A stretch of 45,447 bases of DNA, taken from positions 1-45,447 of the forward strand of contig JACNHV010000252.1 in the NCBI GenBank assembly GCA_014383445.1. Reading direction: 5' to 3'. Under the pieces are notes generated by a model, which saw only the letters and a list, made by a program, of their open reading frames with translations, was not told where the DNA came from and did not search any database. This DNA is from Candidatus Desulfobacula maris. Its GTDB lineage: Bacteria > Desulfobacterota > Desulfobacteria > Desulfobacterales > Desulfobacteraceae. This document shows, piece after piece, positions 31,803 through 40,484 of this stretch (position 1 is its first letter; each line of letters begins with the position of its first letter). The position numbers and the translations under genes are program-made.

Positions 31803-34433
31803 TTATTCAGTGAATTCTATTGAAAATTCATCACTTTCATCCAGATCAAGAAGGATTTCTGAAGGCATGTCACCTGAACTCATTTTTGATAAAAGCTCCC
31901 TTGAAATTCTTGGGAAAATGTTGGCATTTAAGATGTAATCAATGTTCCTGGCACCTGTTTCAACTTCAGTACATCTTGCAGTTATCTGTTCCATAACTTT
32001 GTCGGAATAATTAAATACAATTTTATTATTAGCCAACAGGGTTTTCTTAACAGCATTCAATTTTAATTTAACAATAAGGGCCATTGCGTCAGGTCTCAGG
32101 CTGATAAACGGAAGCACATTCATTCTTGCCAGAAGTGCAGGCTTAAAATATTCTGATAACATCGGCCTGATGGCAGCCGTTACCGCGTCAATTGAAATTT
32201 CTTCTTCATTTGCCGTCATCTCCTGGATAATATCAGTTGCAAGATTACTGGTAAGTATGATGACCGTATTTTTAAAATTGATCTCCTTGCCTTCTCCATC
32301 TGTCAGAATACCTTTATCAAAAACCTGGTAAAACAGATTTGATATATCTGGGTGGGCTTTTTCCACTTCATCCAGAAGAACAACAGAATAGGGTTTTTGT
32401 CTTACGGCTTCAGTTAACATGCCGCCTTCCCCATATCCGACATAACCCGGAGGAGATCCGATGAGACGGCTTACCGTATGGCTTTCCTGAAATTCACTCA
32501 TATTGATGGTCACACTGTTTTTTTCACTGCCAAAAAGAATCTCTGCTATTGCAAGGCCGGTTTCAGTTTTTCCTACACCACTGGGACCTGCCAGAAGAAA
32601 TACCCCAATGGGCTGATTTGGATTTTTTATCCCTGATTTGGAAGCCCTGATAACTTCTGAAATAGCGGCAAGTGCATGATCCTGACCCTTAACACGTTTG
32701 TTTAAAAGATGTTCCAGGTTGAGGATACTTTCTGCTTCATCCTGCACCATTTTCCCCAAAGGAACCCCTGTCCAGTCAGAAACAACCTGTGCAATAACAT
32801 CCGGATTTACTTCAAGCTGCATCAAAGGGTTATCCCCCTGAATGTGGGCCAGCGCTTTATTTGCATCATTTAATCGGGCTTTAAGATCTTTCACTGTTTC
32901 AAGATCGTTTTTGTCGGAATCCTGCAATGTTTTTCTCAAATCAAGCACGATCTGGGCAGCCTCTTTTTCTTTTTCCCAGCTTTGTCTGATTTCATTTGCC
33001 CGGGATTCAAATTCTGCTATGGAATTTACGATTAAATCATACTCATCAGAGTCAAATTCCATATTATTGTTCCGGTCGCGTTCCATGGCGGATTTGGTTC
33101 TTTCAAAAGCCTGGATGGACCGCTGCCTATCCTCAAGGGCAGGCGGTTTGGTTGACAGGTTTATTTTTACCCTGGCACATCCTGTGTCCAACAGATCAAT
33201 TGCCTTGTCAGGAAGAAATCTTCCTGTAATATAACGGTCGGAAAATTCAGCAGCAGCTTTTACAGCACCTTCTGTTATGATGACTTTATGGGCATCTTCA
33301 TATCCTGGCTTTAATCCCCTTAAGATCAGTTCTGTGTCTTTTACACTTGGTTCTTCAAGCTTTATGGGCTGAAATCTTCTTGCCAGTGCCGGGTCTTTTT
33401 CAAAATACTTTTTATATTCACCCCATGTGGTGGCTGCAACAGTACGCAATTCACCCCTTGCCAGCGCTGGTTTTAAAAGATTGGCAGCATCCCCTCCACC
33501 TGCACTTCCACCGGCCCCAATAAGGGTATGAGCTTCATCAATAAATAAAATAATAGGGGTTTCAGAGGATTTTATTTCATTGATCACTCCTTTGAGTCTG
33601 TTTTCAAATTCCCCTTTCATGCCGGCCCCAGCTTCCAAAAGCCCCATATCCAGTTCAAGCAGGGTTACATTTTTCAGCACATCAGGAATATCATCCTGGA
33701 CAATTCTCAAGGCAAGCCCTTCAACCACAGCTGTTTTCCCAACACCCGGCTCTCCAACACAAATAGGGTTGTTTTTTCTTCGCCTTGCCAGAACATCAAT
33801 CATCTGACGGATCTCTTCATCCCTTCCAAAAACAGGATCAATCCCGCCCTGTTCGGCTTTTTCTGTGAAATTATTGCAAAAGCGGGCAATAAAACTTTCA
33901 CCTCCCCTGGAAGGAGAGGCAGCAGCCCCTGCTGCAACTTTCTCTTTTGTGGACAGGGTTTCAGCCGACCCTTTGGTAATGCCCCAGAATTGTTCCAGCA
34001 AAGTGTCCTTATTTATTTTTTTTAAAATATCTGCATAGTTTCCCGTTATATAGGAGTGGGGTCTGGCCAAAAGTGCAAGCAAAATGGCACCGGACCTGAT
34101 TTTTCTTTCGTCAAGTTCAATGGATGCAATCATCCAGCCATCCTGAAAAAGATCAAGAAGCCTTGGTGAAAAAACAGGTTTGCCGGAATTTCCTGTTTTA
34201 AATTCTTCTAATGCAGCTTCAATTTTTTTCTGTACAGCGCCGGTTTCAATTTCAAATTGCTGAAATATCATTGAAAGATCAGATCTGGAATCCTCAAGCA
34301 GTTTGAGAATAAAATGTTCAACAAACACTTCATAATGTGTTCTGGAAACGCATAATCCAGCACCCGTATGCAAGGTGTTTGTACAAAAATCATTTAAATG
34401 GAGAAGTAAAGATTTTGTGTCAACATTTACCAT
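31803..34433 (-). CDS. clpV: ClpV (TssH) AAA+ sheath-recycling ATPase
   Basis: This 876-residue Hsp100 ATPase has an N-terminal domain (about 1-160) and two AAA+ modules. Walker A motifs are GEPGVGKT near 226 and GPSGVGKT near 617. Walker B motifs are LFIDEAHTLIGAGG and VVLLDEVEKAH. A ClpB-like middle domain lies between them (about 430-530). ClpV disassembles contracted TssB/TssC sheath in the cytosol. Start ATG 34433 has GGGAGGG 6 nt away; the GTG at 34439 is rejected. It follows tssG by 36 bp. Order tssE-F-G-clpV-vgrG is common in T6SS clusters. The presence of a second, fused sheath protein raises the question whether ClpV also acts on it. Confidence 0.97.
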   Translation of the reverse strand: MVNVDTKSLLLHLNDFCTNTLHTGAGLCVSRTHYEVFVEHFILKLLEDSRSDLSMIFQQFEIETGAVQKKIEAALEEFKTGNSGKPVFSPRLLDLFQDGWMIASIELDERKIRSGAILLALLARPHSYITGNYADILKKINKDTLLEQFWGITKGSAETLSTKEKVAAGAAASPSRGGESFIARFCNNFTEKAEQGGIDPVFGRDEEIRQMIDVLARRRKNNPICVGEPGVGKTAVVEGLALRIVQDDIPDVLKNVTLLELDMGLLEAGAGMKGEFENRLKGVINEIKSSETPIILFIDEAHTLIGAGGSAGGGDAANLLKPALARGELRTVAATTWGEYKKYFEKDPALARRFQPIKLEEPSVKDTELILRGLKPGYEDAHKVIITEGAVKAAAEFSDRYITGRFLPDKAIDLLDTGCARVKINLSTKPPALEDRQRSIQAFERTKSAMERDRNNNMEFDSDEYDLIVNSIAEFESRANEIRQSWEKEKEAAQIVLDLRKTLQDSDKNDLETVKDLKARLNDANKALAHIQGDNPLMQLEVNPDVIAQVVSDWTGVPLGKMVQDEAESILNLEHLLNKRVKGQDHALAAISEVIRASKSGIKNPNQPIGVFLLAGPSGVGKTETGLAIAEILFGSEKNSVTINMSEFQESHTVSRLIGSPPGYVGYGEGGMLTEAVRQKPYSVVLLDEVEKAHPDISNLFYQVFDKGILTDGEGKEINFKNTVIILTSNLATDIIQEMTANEEEISIDAVTAAIRPMLSEYFKPALLARMNVLPFISLRPDAMALIVKLKLNAVKKTLLANNKIVFNYSDKVMEQITARCTEVETGARNIDYILNANIFPRISRELLSKMSSGDMPSEILLDLDESDEFSIEFTE

Positions 34434-34469
34434 TGTCACCCTCCCTTATTTATGTTGAATTTAGTTTTT

Positions 34470-35489
34470 TTATATTGCTGAAAATATCGGTTCAACCTTG
34501 TCAAGCATGTTGTTTTCAGAAACCAGCCATGTATTCCATCCTAAATTTGACCATTTTTTATTGCCAGGTTGTGCTGTTTGAATGTTTTTACCTTCAAGTT
34601 CAATAACCAGTTCCCACTCAAGGGGCTGATTCACATAAAAGTCCACCATTTGTTTTAATTCCAGGAACAATTGTTGATCTGGAAGAAACAAATGAAGGAT
34701 ATCGGCATTGGCATCCTTAATCACCATTTGAAATTTTCCTGTGATATCATTGATCACATACCCTATGACAGAATCTTGTCCCAGTGTGCAGGATGATATG
34801 CCTAACAGAGAATGCTGATCATCCGGAATGGAGACTTTTCTTAAAACGCATTGGTTAATCTTTATCTGGTTTTTCAGATTAAAACAGTCTTCAATGATGG
34901 ATATAAGCCCCTCTGCAGACCTTGGGAACTGAATTGTCAGTCCTGCATATCTGAAATATTTTTCAGTATTGTATATCTGTTCCCGCAACTGCTTGTTTTC
35001 AAGACCAAGCAGGCAATAAATCATATTGATGACGGTTTCATCATTTTCTTCACATATTTTATAAAATAGTCTGTATTTACTCCATATTTTAAAAAATATC
35101 GGATAAATTGAATAATTTAAGATATCAATAAAGTCACGCTTTATTGATTTATCATTGTTAAATTCTTCAATAAGATCTTCCGTGTAAAAGGTCGGGAGAG
35201 GAGAGGATGTTCCATACAGCCCAAGGAAAGTGGCTGTAATCAGATATTGTATCGGTTCATCCCCGATTTTTTCTATTTGTGTAATATCAGTTCCCGGAAA
35301 TCTTAAAGAGAGTTCCGGTCTGATTCGTATCTGGTTGTCTAAAAAATCATTTCTGCTGAAATCATTTTTCCGGTTTAAAGAAACATGATGCAATAAAAGC
35401 CGGACTGCCTGGGCAAAGGAAAAAGAAGAACTCTTTGCGATCAGTTTTTCAATTATTTCAAACTTATGTTCCCGATCCTCGGCAGCCAT
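34470..35489 (-). CDS. tssG: TssG baseplate protein
   Basis: This 339-residue protein matches TssG. It opens with FSFAQAVRLLLHHVSLNRK and then IRIRPELSLRFPGTDITQIE. The central GLYGTSSPLPTFYTEDL is a family hallmark. TssG links TssF, TssE and TssK in the baseplate. Its start overlaps the 3' end of tssF by 37 bp, and GGAG lies about 10 nt upstream. The overlap indicates translational coupling, which suits subunits assembled in fixed ratio. Confidence 0.94.
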   Translation of the reverse strand: MAAEDREHKFEIIEKLIAKSSSFSFAQAVRLLLHHVSLNRKNDFSRNDFLDNQIRIRPELSLRFPGTDITQIEKIGDEPIQYLITATFLGLYGTSSPLPTFYTEDLIEEFNNDKSIKRDFIDILNYSIYPIFFKIWSKYRLFYKICEENDETVINMIYCLLGLENKQLREQIYNTEKYFRYAGLTIQFPRSAEGLISIIEDCFNLKNQIKINQCVLRKVSIPDDQHSLLGISSCTLGQDSVIGYVINDITGKFQMVIKDANADILHLFLPDQQLFLELKQMVDFYVNQPLEWELVIELEGKNIQTAQPGNKKWSNLGWNTWLVSENNMLDKVEPIFSAI

Positions 35490-37183
35490 GAAAAAGATTC
35501 TCCTGAAATGGTTTCATTAATAATCAATCGCGTATAATTGTTAATACTGCTGTACCGGCTGAAAAATTCATCAATTACAGCCCCGAATACTACAACATCT
35601 CCTAAGGATGCAAAGGCATCCTTGCTAAGGGAAATGGAGATCTTTTCCCCTCTGACAACCATTCCCCGGATCAGCCGGTCCTCATTCTCAATCTTAAAAT
35701 CCAGAATACCCTGTATCCGTTTAAGATTTGTGGCAACCATTCCCTTGTCCCGACTGTTCTGTGAAATATACAATTGAAGGATTTTTCTAAAACTTGGCGC
35801 ATCTTTCAGGGAAAGCAGGTTTAAAGACATATGTGACAGAAGCCGCCAAAGCGTATCACCTTCCAGGGGGGGCTCGACATTTGTAGTCGGCACGGTAATA
35901 TTAGTAAAATGCAAAAGCTCTGGTGAATTAAAGGTGTGTTCACAGATATCGCCCGGCATGAGCTGTTCAGGTACGGAACCATTTGTACAGGTCAGATCCA
36001 CGGTTAAGGTTTCCTGTTTATATTCGCTTTTCTGACTTGCATAGGTTAGGTTCAGGTAAACTTCATAGGTATTGGTAATAGGAGAAAGCTGCCGAATTGC
36101 CTTAAAAAAGGAAAGATCCTGGGTATCAAACGAAAAATAATCCATGGGACTGTAGTCAATGGGCTTGACACTTCCCTGGATAAACCCAGTGACCTTGTCA
36201 ACGCTGTATATCTGGTATCCTTTCCCGGTCTTGGATGATGGCCGGACCTTGATTTTTTCCTTTGTGTGATCCATCACAACGGGCTCGGCCTCAAAAGGGA
36301 AAATATTGATTATTGGGACTGAAAATAAAGAAAAATTATCCGGCGATACATTTGGAAAATCAAAGGAAGGCTCCTTGAATTCAAATACAATGTCAAACTG
36401 ATTTTCCTCTGGTTTATTTTTCCAATTCTTTAAGCCGGATAATTCAAAAAATAAAAATTTCTGGGGAAAAATAAAATATTCCTGTAAAAGGGAAAATCCG
36501 GAAAAAGATTGAGCCGGATAAGAAAAAAGAGAATTGGCTTTTTCAAACCCAAGAGATTTAAAATCATTTTCAGGCAGGATATAAGCTTCCGGATTGTTTG
36601 GTGTAACAATTTTAATTTTGGAAATAAATTGTGTAAAACAGGCAAAGATATTAGATGTTTTTGCATATGAGCCGGAAAGAAAAAAGGACAGCTTGTCCGG
36701 ATCCCACTGGGACAGAGAAATCCCTGCAAGTTTAAAGGAAAGGGATATTTTATATTCCTTTTCCCTGGTCAGACTTTTGGCTGATACAATTTTCAGGGGA
36801 TGGACATCAAGATCAAAACAGGTCTGAAACATGCATTTTATGCCGTTTTTTTCTTTTGAAGACAAATAGGTTCCCAAAGGCACCTTGATTGTTTCAATGA
36901 GTGATGGTTTGGGTGTAAACGATATAATGGATGTGCAGGGAACCGGTTTCAGATAATGGGGATAGACAATATCCATTAACCCGTGGATAATTTCAGGGAA
37001 ATCATCATCAATCTTATGCTGAAGGTGACCCGTTAAAAATGCGGTTCCTTCGAGGAGTCGCTCCACATCCGGATCGACGGATTCACTGGCCAGCATGGGA
37101 GCCGCTGCAGGATGTGCCTGGGAAAATTCTTTGGCAAGTTTCCTTAATTTATGCAGCTCATTTTGATAATATTTATTAAACAA
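35453..37183 (-). CDS. tssF: TssF baseplate protein
   Basis: This 576-residue protein is TssF. The N-terminus (FNKYYQNELHKLRKLAKEF, HPAAAPMLASESVDPDVERL) is diagnostic, as is YPHYLKPVPCTSIISF. It forms the baseplate wedge with TssG. The start is TTG at 37183 inside the last codons of tssE, with AGGGAAA before it; the protein aligns to the family from residue 1, so TTG is preferred over any later ATG. It overlaps tssE by 8 bp and tssG by 37 bp. Confidence 0.95.
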   Translation of the reverse strand: MFNKYYQNELHKLRKLAKEFSQAHPAAAPMLASESVDPDVERLLEGTAFLTGHLQHKIDDDFPEIIHGLMDIVYPHYLKPVPCTSIISFTPKPSLIETIKVPLGTYLSSKEKNGIKCMFQTCFDLDVHPLKIVSAKSLTREKEYKISLSFKLAGISLSQWDPDKLSFFLSGSYAKTSNIFACFTQFISKIKIVTPNNPEAYILPENDFKSLGFEKANSLFSYPAQSFSGFSLLQEYFIFPQKFLFFELSGLKNWKNKPEENQFDIVFEFKEPSFDFPNVSPDNFSLFSVPIINIFPFEAEPVVMDHTKEKIKVRPSSKTGKGYQIYSVDKVTGFIQGSVKPIDYSPMDYFSFDTQDLSFFKAIRQLSPITNTYEVYLNLTYASQKSEYKQETLTVDLTCTNGSVPEQLMPGDICEHTFNSPELLHFTNITVPTTNVEPPLEGDTLWRLLSHMSLNLLSLKDAPSFRKILQLYISQNSRDKGMVATNLKRIQGILDFKIENEDRLIRGMVVRGEKISISLSKDAFASLGDVVVFGAVIDEFFSRYSSINNYTRLIINETISGESFSWLPRIGNISLK

Positions 37184-37610
37184 TTCTGTTTCCCTGTCTA
37201 TTTATACTTATCTTGCCCCCTGGCCGGACAGATGTTTCAAAAAATATTGGAACATTTTTCTGTCTTGCAAGAACACCTTCGAGGCTGAAATGAATCGTTA
37301 AGACATCTTTTTTATCAGATTCAATTTTTACTTTTATCTTTGATAATCGCTTCTCGTATTTTTTTACAGCAGTCAGAACAGCTTTTTCAATATTTTTAAT
37401 AGTTTCTGACAGACCACCGCCGGCAAAAACAGTCATGTCCGGCATGCCGTAATCATCGGCAATCTGAACACTTCCCATATTCGTATTTAGTAATTTTTTC
37501 AAATGGGTCATGATTGAACGCATTTCGATTTCAACGGGGTTCTCCTGAATCTCTTCTTCCCCGGTTGATTCAAGGGCATCAATACGTTCAAGCAGAGTGA
37601 GTTCATACAT
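37176..37610 (-). CDS. tssE: TssE gp25-like baseplate protein
   Basis: This 144-residue protein has the GPW/gp25 fold. It opens with YELTLLERIDALE, followed by MRSIMTHLKKLLNTNMGS and the conserved DDYGMPD. TssE nucleates sheath assembly on the baseplate. It is the first gene after the 331-bp gap that follows hcp. AAGG lies 9 nt before the ATG. Its stop overlaps the tssF start. Confidence 0.94.
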   Translation of the reverse strand: MYELTLLERIDALESTGEEEIQENPVEIEMRSIMTHLKKLLNTNMGSVQIADDYGMPDMTVFAGGGLSETIKNIEKAVLTAVKKYEKRLSKIKVKIESDKKDVLTIHFSLEGVLARQKNVPIFFETSVRPGGKISINRQGNRIV

Positions 37611-37941
37611 GCAAGGATACCTTATTTGTTAGCAACAACTCCAGATGTTTAGGATGAAGGCTGTTAGACATTGCGCATGAATCGTAATAGTGCAGCCCGG
37701 ACGTTTTTATGCCCCCACCATTTTCAAGTCCCATTAAAGAGGTATCCGGCTCATCTAAATACCCCAAACGCCTGTCCAAGCCTAACTGGTTTTATCCTGT
37801 ATATCAATATGTCATTTTGACAAACAGTTCAAACGCCCTGAGTTTCACTTGATCGCGTTGGATCTTCCCTTATAGTCTAAAGCCTCACAGCCTATCCATC
37901 TGAAAAGTTGCATTTGTTATTTATAAACCCGTGAATTTTTA
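37611..37941 (-). other. Gap between hcp and tssE
   Basis: This is the only long gap in the T6SS operon. On the minus strand there is a 62-codon open frame (37603-37791) whose C-terminal 42 residues follow an ATG at 37734 (MGLENGGGIKT...). It lacks a ribosome site and a recognisable family, and it runs into the tssE start. It may be the tail of a decayed gene. No convincing promoter was found, although one near here would explain separate expression of tssE onward. Confidence 0.4.
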
Positions 37942-37953
37942 TTAAGCGGGTTT
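37925..37953 (-). terminator. Hairpin overlapping the hcp stop codon
   Basis: The sequences aaacccg (37925-37931) and cgggttt (37947-37953) are perfect 7-bp arms with a 15-nt loop. The stop codon of hcp (37942-37944) lies in the loop. On the minus strand the stem is followed by a short T/A-rich stretch only. It could partly terminate transcription or protect the 3' end of hcp mRNA, raising Hcp above the downstream genes. Confidence 0.45.
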
Positions 37954-38424
37954 TAAAAAGTCATCCTCGGATTCCGTGCCTGCAATTTCATGCCTCCAGG
38001 AAATCTTTGAATAAGTAAACTTTACGGATTCCATATCTTTATAAGGTTCATTACCCACAACAAAATTCAAAGGATTGTACTCCTGCATCTCGACAATAAT
38101 GGCATCCGTCAGTGTTATGATATAATAAAGTTCCTCTTTCCCCTCAGAGTTGATACGATAGAAGTTGTGCACAGTATCAACATGTTCACCTGTGCAGCAT
38201 GCCTGAAATAATAACGGTGAACTTGGATCCTTATGTTTGACTATCTCGAAAGGTCTATGAATACGTTGCCCCACCGGTAGCCCTGACTGAGGGTTTATTG
38301 GTATGTCTACTTTGTGATCAATGCTGTAAACTACAATCAGATCTTCTTTTCCTTCTACTTGACAATCTCCCTTTAGTTCACCTTGTGTTTTCCCGGTTAT
38401 CTTTATGTACGAAGTCATTGCCAT
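37942..38424 (-). CDS. hcp: Hcp (TssD) tube protein
   Basis: This 160-residue protein is Hcp. Typical elements are SYIKITGKTQGELKGDC, HRPFEIVKHKDPSSPLLFQA and VKFTYSKISWRHEIAGTESE with a C-terminal Asp-rich end. Hcp hexamers stack into the inner tube and bind effectors in the lumen. AGGAG lies 9 nt before the ATG, and tssC ends 25 bp upstream. A hairpin over its stop codon may raise its level. It carries no toxin extension. Confidence 0.96.
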   Translation of the reverse strand: MAMTSYIKITGKTQGELKGDCQVEGKEDLIVVYSIDHKVDIPINPQSGLPVGQRIHRPFEIVKHKDPSSPLLFQACCTGEHVDTVHNFYRINSEGKEELYYIITLTDAIIVEMQEYNPLNFVVGNEPYKDMESVKFTYSKISWRHEIAGTESEDDFLKPA

Positions 38425-38449
38425 GGTTTTATTCTCCTTTGATTAAAAG

Positions 38450-39937
38450 TTATGATTTATCAAGTTTTCCAACAAGAGATAGTGTGAAAGATGCCCCCAT
38501 ATATTTGAAATGAGGCTGGACTTTCATGGAACACATGAACCAACCAGGTTCTCCCTCAACATCTGACACTTCTATCTGTGCCTTTCTTAAGGGCCGTCTG
38601 CTTCTTACACCAGGTCCTGGTGTTTCCTGGTCGGAAACATATTGCCGGATCCAGTTATTTAACTCATTTTCAAGCTCCCCTCTGTCTTTCCAGGTACCGA
38701 TATTTTCTCGTTGAATAACTTTCATGTAATGTGCCAGCCTGCCCACAACAAAATTATAAGGAAGCTGGGTTCCCAGTTTGTAATTGAGTTCGGCGGCTTT
38801 TCCTTCTGCAGAATTGCCGAAATTTTTTGGTTTCTGTACCGAATTTCCGGAAAAGAACGCTGCATTATCACTGCCTTTTCTCATTGTAAGGCCGATAAAG
38901 CCTTCCTCGGCCAGCTCAAATTCTCTCCTTTCCGAGAGCATGACTTCTGTGGGTATTTTTGTTTCAATTCCCCCCATTGATTCATATTGATAAAGAGGAA
39001 GATCTTCAACAGCTCCACCACCCTGGGGACCGATAATATTGGCGCACCAGCGAAATTTGGCAAAACTTTCGGTCATTCTGGATGCAAACGTAAATGCGGC
39101 ATTGCCCCAGAGAAAATCATTGTTACCTGCTGTAACATCTTCTGCAAAATCAAAACTCTTGGCTGGAACCGTGTCCTGACCATAGGGAAGCCGCAGCAGA
39201 AAATGTGGGACGGTAAGCCCGATGTTTCTTGAATCTTCTGATTCGCGAAAAGATTGCCATTTGGCGTATTGAGGGCCTTCAAATATTGAGTTGAGATCTT
39301 TTAGGTTTGGAAGCCCTTCAAAACTGTCAAGACCGAAAAACTGCGAGCCTGCGGCAGAAATAAACGGCGCATGGGACATGGTTGATACGCTTGCAATGTC
39401 CTGAAGCAGAGCAATATCCTGGGGTCCTGGTCCGAATTCATAATTTCCCACCATCAAGCCATAGGGCTGCCCACCAAATTGGCCGTATTCAGCCGTATAG
39501 GCAGTCTGGTAAAGACCTGATTTTGTAATTTCAGGCGCATCCTCAAAATCATCCAATAGGTCCTGCTTTGAAGCGTTTAAAAGTTCAATTTTGGTATTTT
39601 CCCTGAAATTCGTATGATCCACCAGATATTTAAGTGAGCGCCAGGAGGATTCAATTTTTTGAAAATCCTTATTGTGAAGTATGGCATTCATTTGAAGGCT
39701 TAGCTTTGAATCAATGCTGGAAATCATTTCATCAATCAGGTCTTTGCTTATTTTTATGCCTGCACGTTCCGGTTTGAGAAGCTCGTCAAGAAACGCCTGA
39801 ACGCCCTGTTTTGTTATGTCGTAACCTTCCTGATTCGGTTTCAGACGTGTTGCCTGAACAATTTCATCCAGAAGAGAAAGCTCCTCTGTGGTGGAGACCT
39901 GTTCTTGTCCCTCTGCTTTTTTTTCTTGTTCTGCCAT
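38450..39937 (-). CDS. tssC: TssC sheath large subunit
   Basis: This 495-residue protein is TssC (VipB). Hallmarks are NKDFQKIESSWRSLKYLVD, YGLMVGNYEFGPGPQDIALL, LRLPYGQDT and RENIGTWKDRGELENELNNW near the C-terminus. With TssB it builds the contractile sheath. ATG 39937 has AAGGAG 8 nt upstream; in-frame upstream codons to 39964 overlap tssB and are rejected. It follows tssB by 13 bp. It serves as the in-house reference for the fused sheath protein at 20540. Confidence 0.97.
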   Translation of the reverse strand: MAEQEKKAEGQEQVSTTEELSLLDEIVQATRLKPNQEGYDITKQGVQAFLDELLKPERAGIKISKDLIDEMISSIDSKLSLQMNAILHNKDFQKIESSWRSLKYLVDHTNFRENTKIELLNASKQDLLDDFEDAPEITKSGLYQTAYTAEYGQFGGQPYGLMVGNYEFGPGPQDIALLQDIASVSTMSHAPFISAAGSQFFGLDSFEGLPNLKDLNSIFEGPQYAKWQSFRESEDSRNIGLTVPHFLLRLPYGQDTVPAKSFDFAEDVTAGNNDFLWGNAAFTFASRMTESFAKFRWCANIIGPQGGGAVEDLPLYQYESMGGIETKIPTEVMLSERREFELAEEGFIGLTMRKGSDNAAFFSGNSVQKPKNFGNSAEGKAAELNYKLGTQLPYNFVVGRLAHYMKVIQRENIGTWKDRGELENELNNWIRQYVSDQETPGPGVRSRRPLRKAQIEVSDVEGEPGWFMCSMKVQPHFKYMGASFTLSLVGKLDKS

Positions 39938-39950
39938 TATTGAATCTCCT

Positions 39951-40436
39951 TTATTCGTCAACACCCAATTCTTTTAGAATTCTTTCCTTTGCTCCATCAT
40001 CCTTAACAAGTTCATTCAGCTTTTTCTTGAATTCAGGAACATTTCCCAGGGGGCCTTTAACTGCCTTAAGTGCATTTCTCAAATCCACCAGTTTTTTTAA
40101 TTCAGGAACTTTATCAACAATGGCATCAGGATCGAAATCCTTAAGACTGTTAAAATTCAGTTTAACAGCCATCTGTTCACCAGGCTCAGCTGAAAGTTTG
40201 TTGTCGACAACCGCATCTAATGAAATATTGTAGGAATCCAGGACATCGTTAAAATTATCCTTATCAATATTAATTGCTTTTCTGTCTTCAATCGGCGTTT
40301 CATCTTCTGCCATGGTAAAATCCCCCATAACTAAAACTTTCAAGGGAAGTTCCACTTCTTCCTTTGCATCTCCCGTGGCAGGTTTGTAAGTAATATTAAC
40401 CCTCTCCTTTGGTGCTACTGACGCTTCTTTAGCCAT
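39951..40436 (-). CDS. tssB: TssB sheath small subunit
   Basis: This 161-residue protein is TssB (VipA). It reads RVNITYKPATGDAKEEVELP, LKVLVMGDFTM and LNFNSLKDFDPDAIVDKVPE, all diagnostic. It pairs with TssC in the sheath. AAGGAGG precedes the ATG. The gene lies 48 bp after tssA and 13 bp before tssC. Confidence 0.97.
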   Translation of the reverse strand: MAKEASVAPKERVNITYKPATGDAKEEVELPLKVLVMGDFTMAEDETPIEDRKAINIDKDNFNDVLDSYNISLDAVVDNKLSAEPGEQMAVKLNFNSLKDFDPDAIVDKVPELKKLVDLRNALKAVKGPLGNVPEFKKKLNELVKDDGAKERILKELGVDE

Positions 40437-40484
40437 AGATTACCTCCTTGTTATTGGTTTATAAAAATTACTGGTTTATAAAAA

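Noticed and set aside
32842-33234. 130-codon plus-strand frame inside clpV
   Set aside because: It is antisense to the conserved ClpV middle region and has no independent coding signal.
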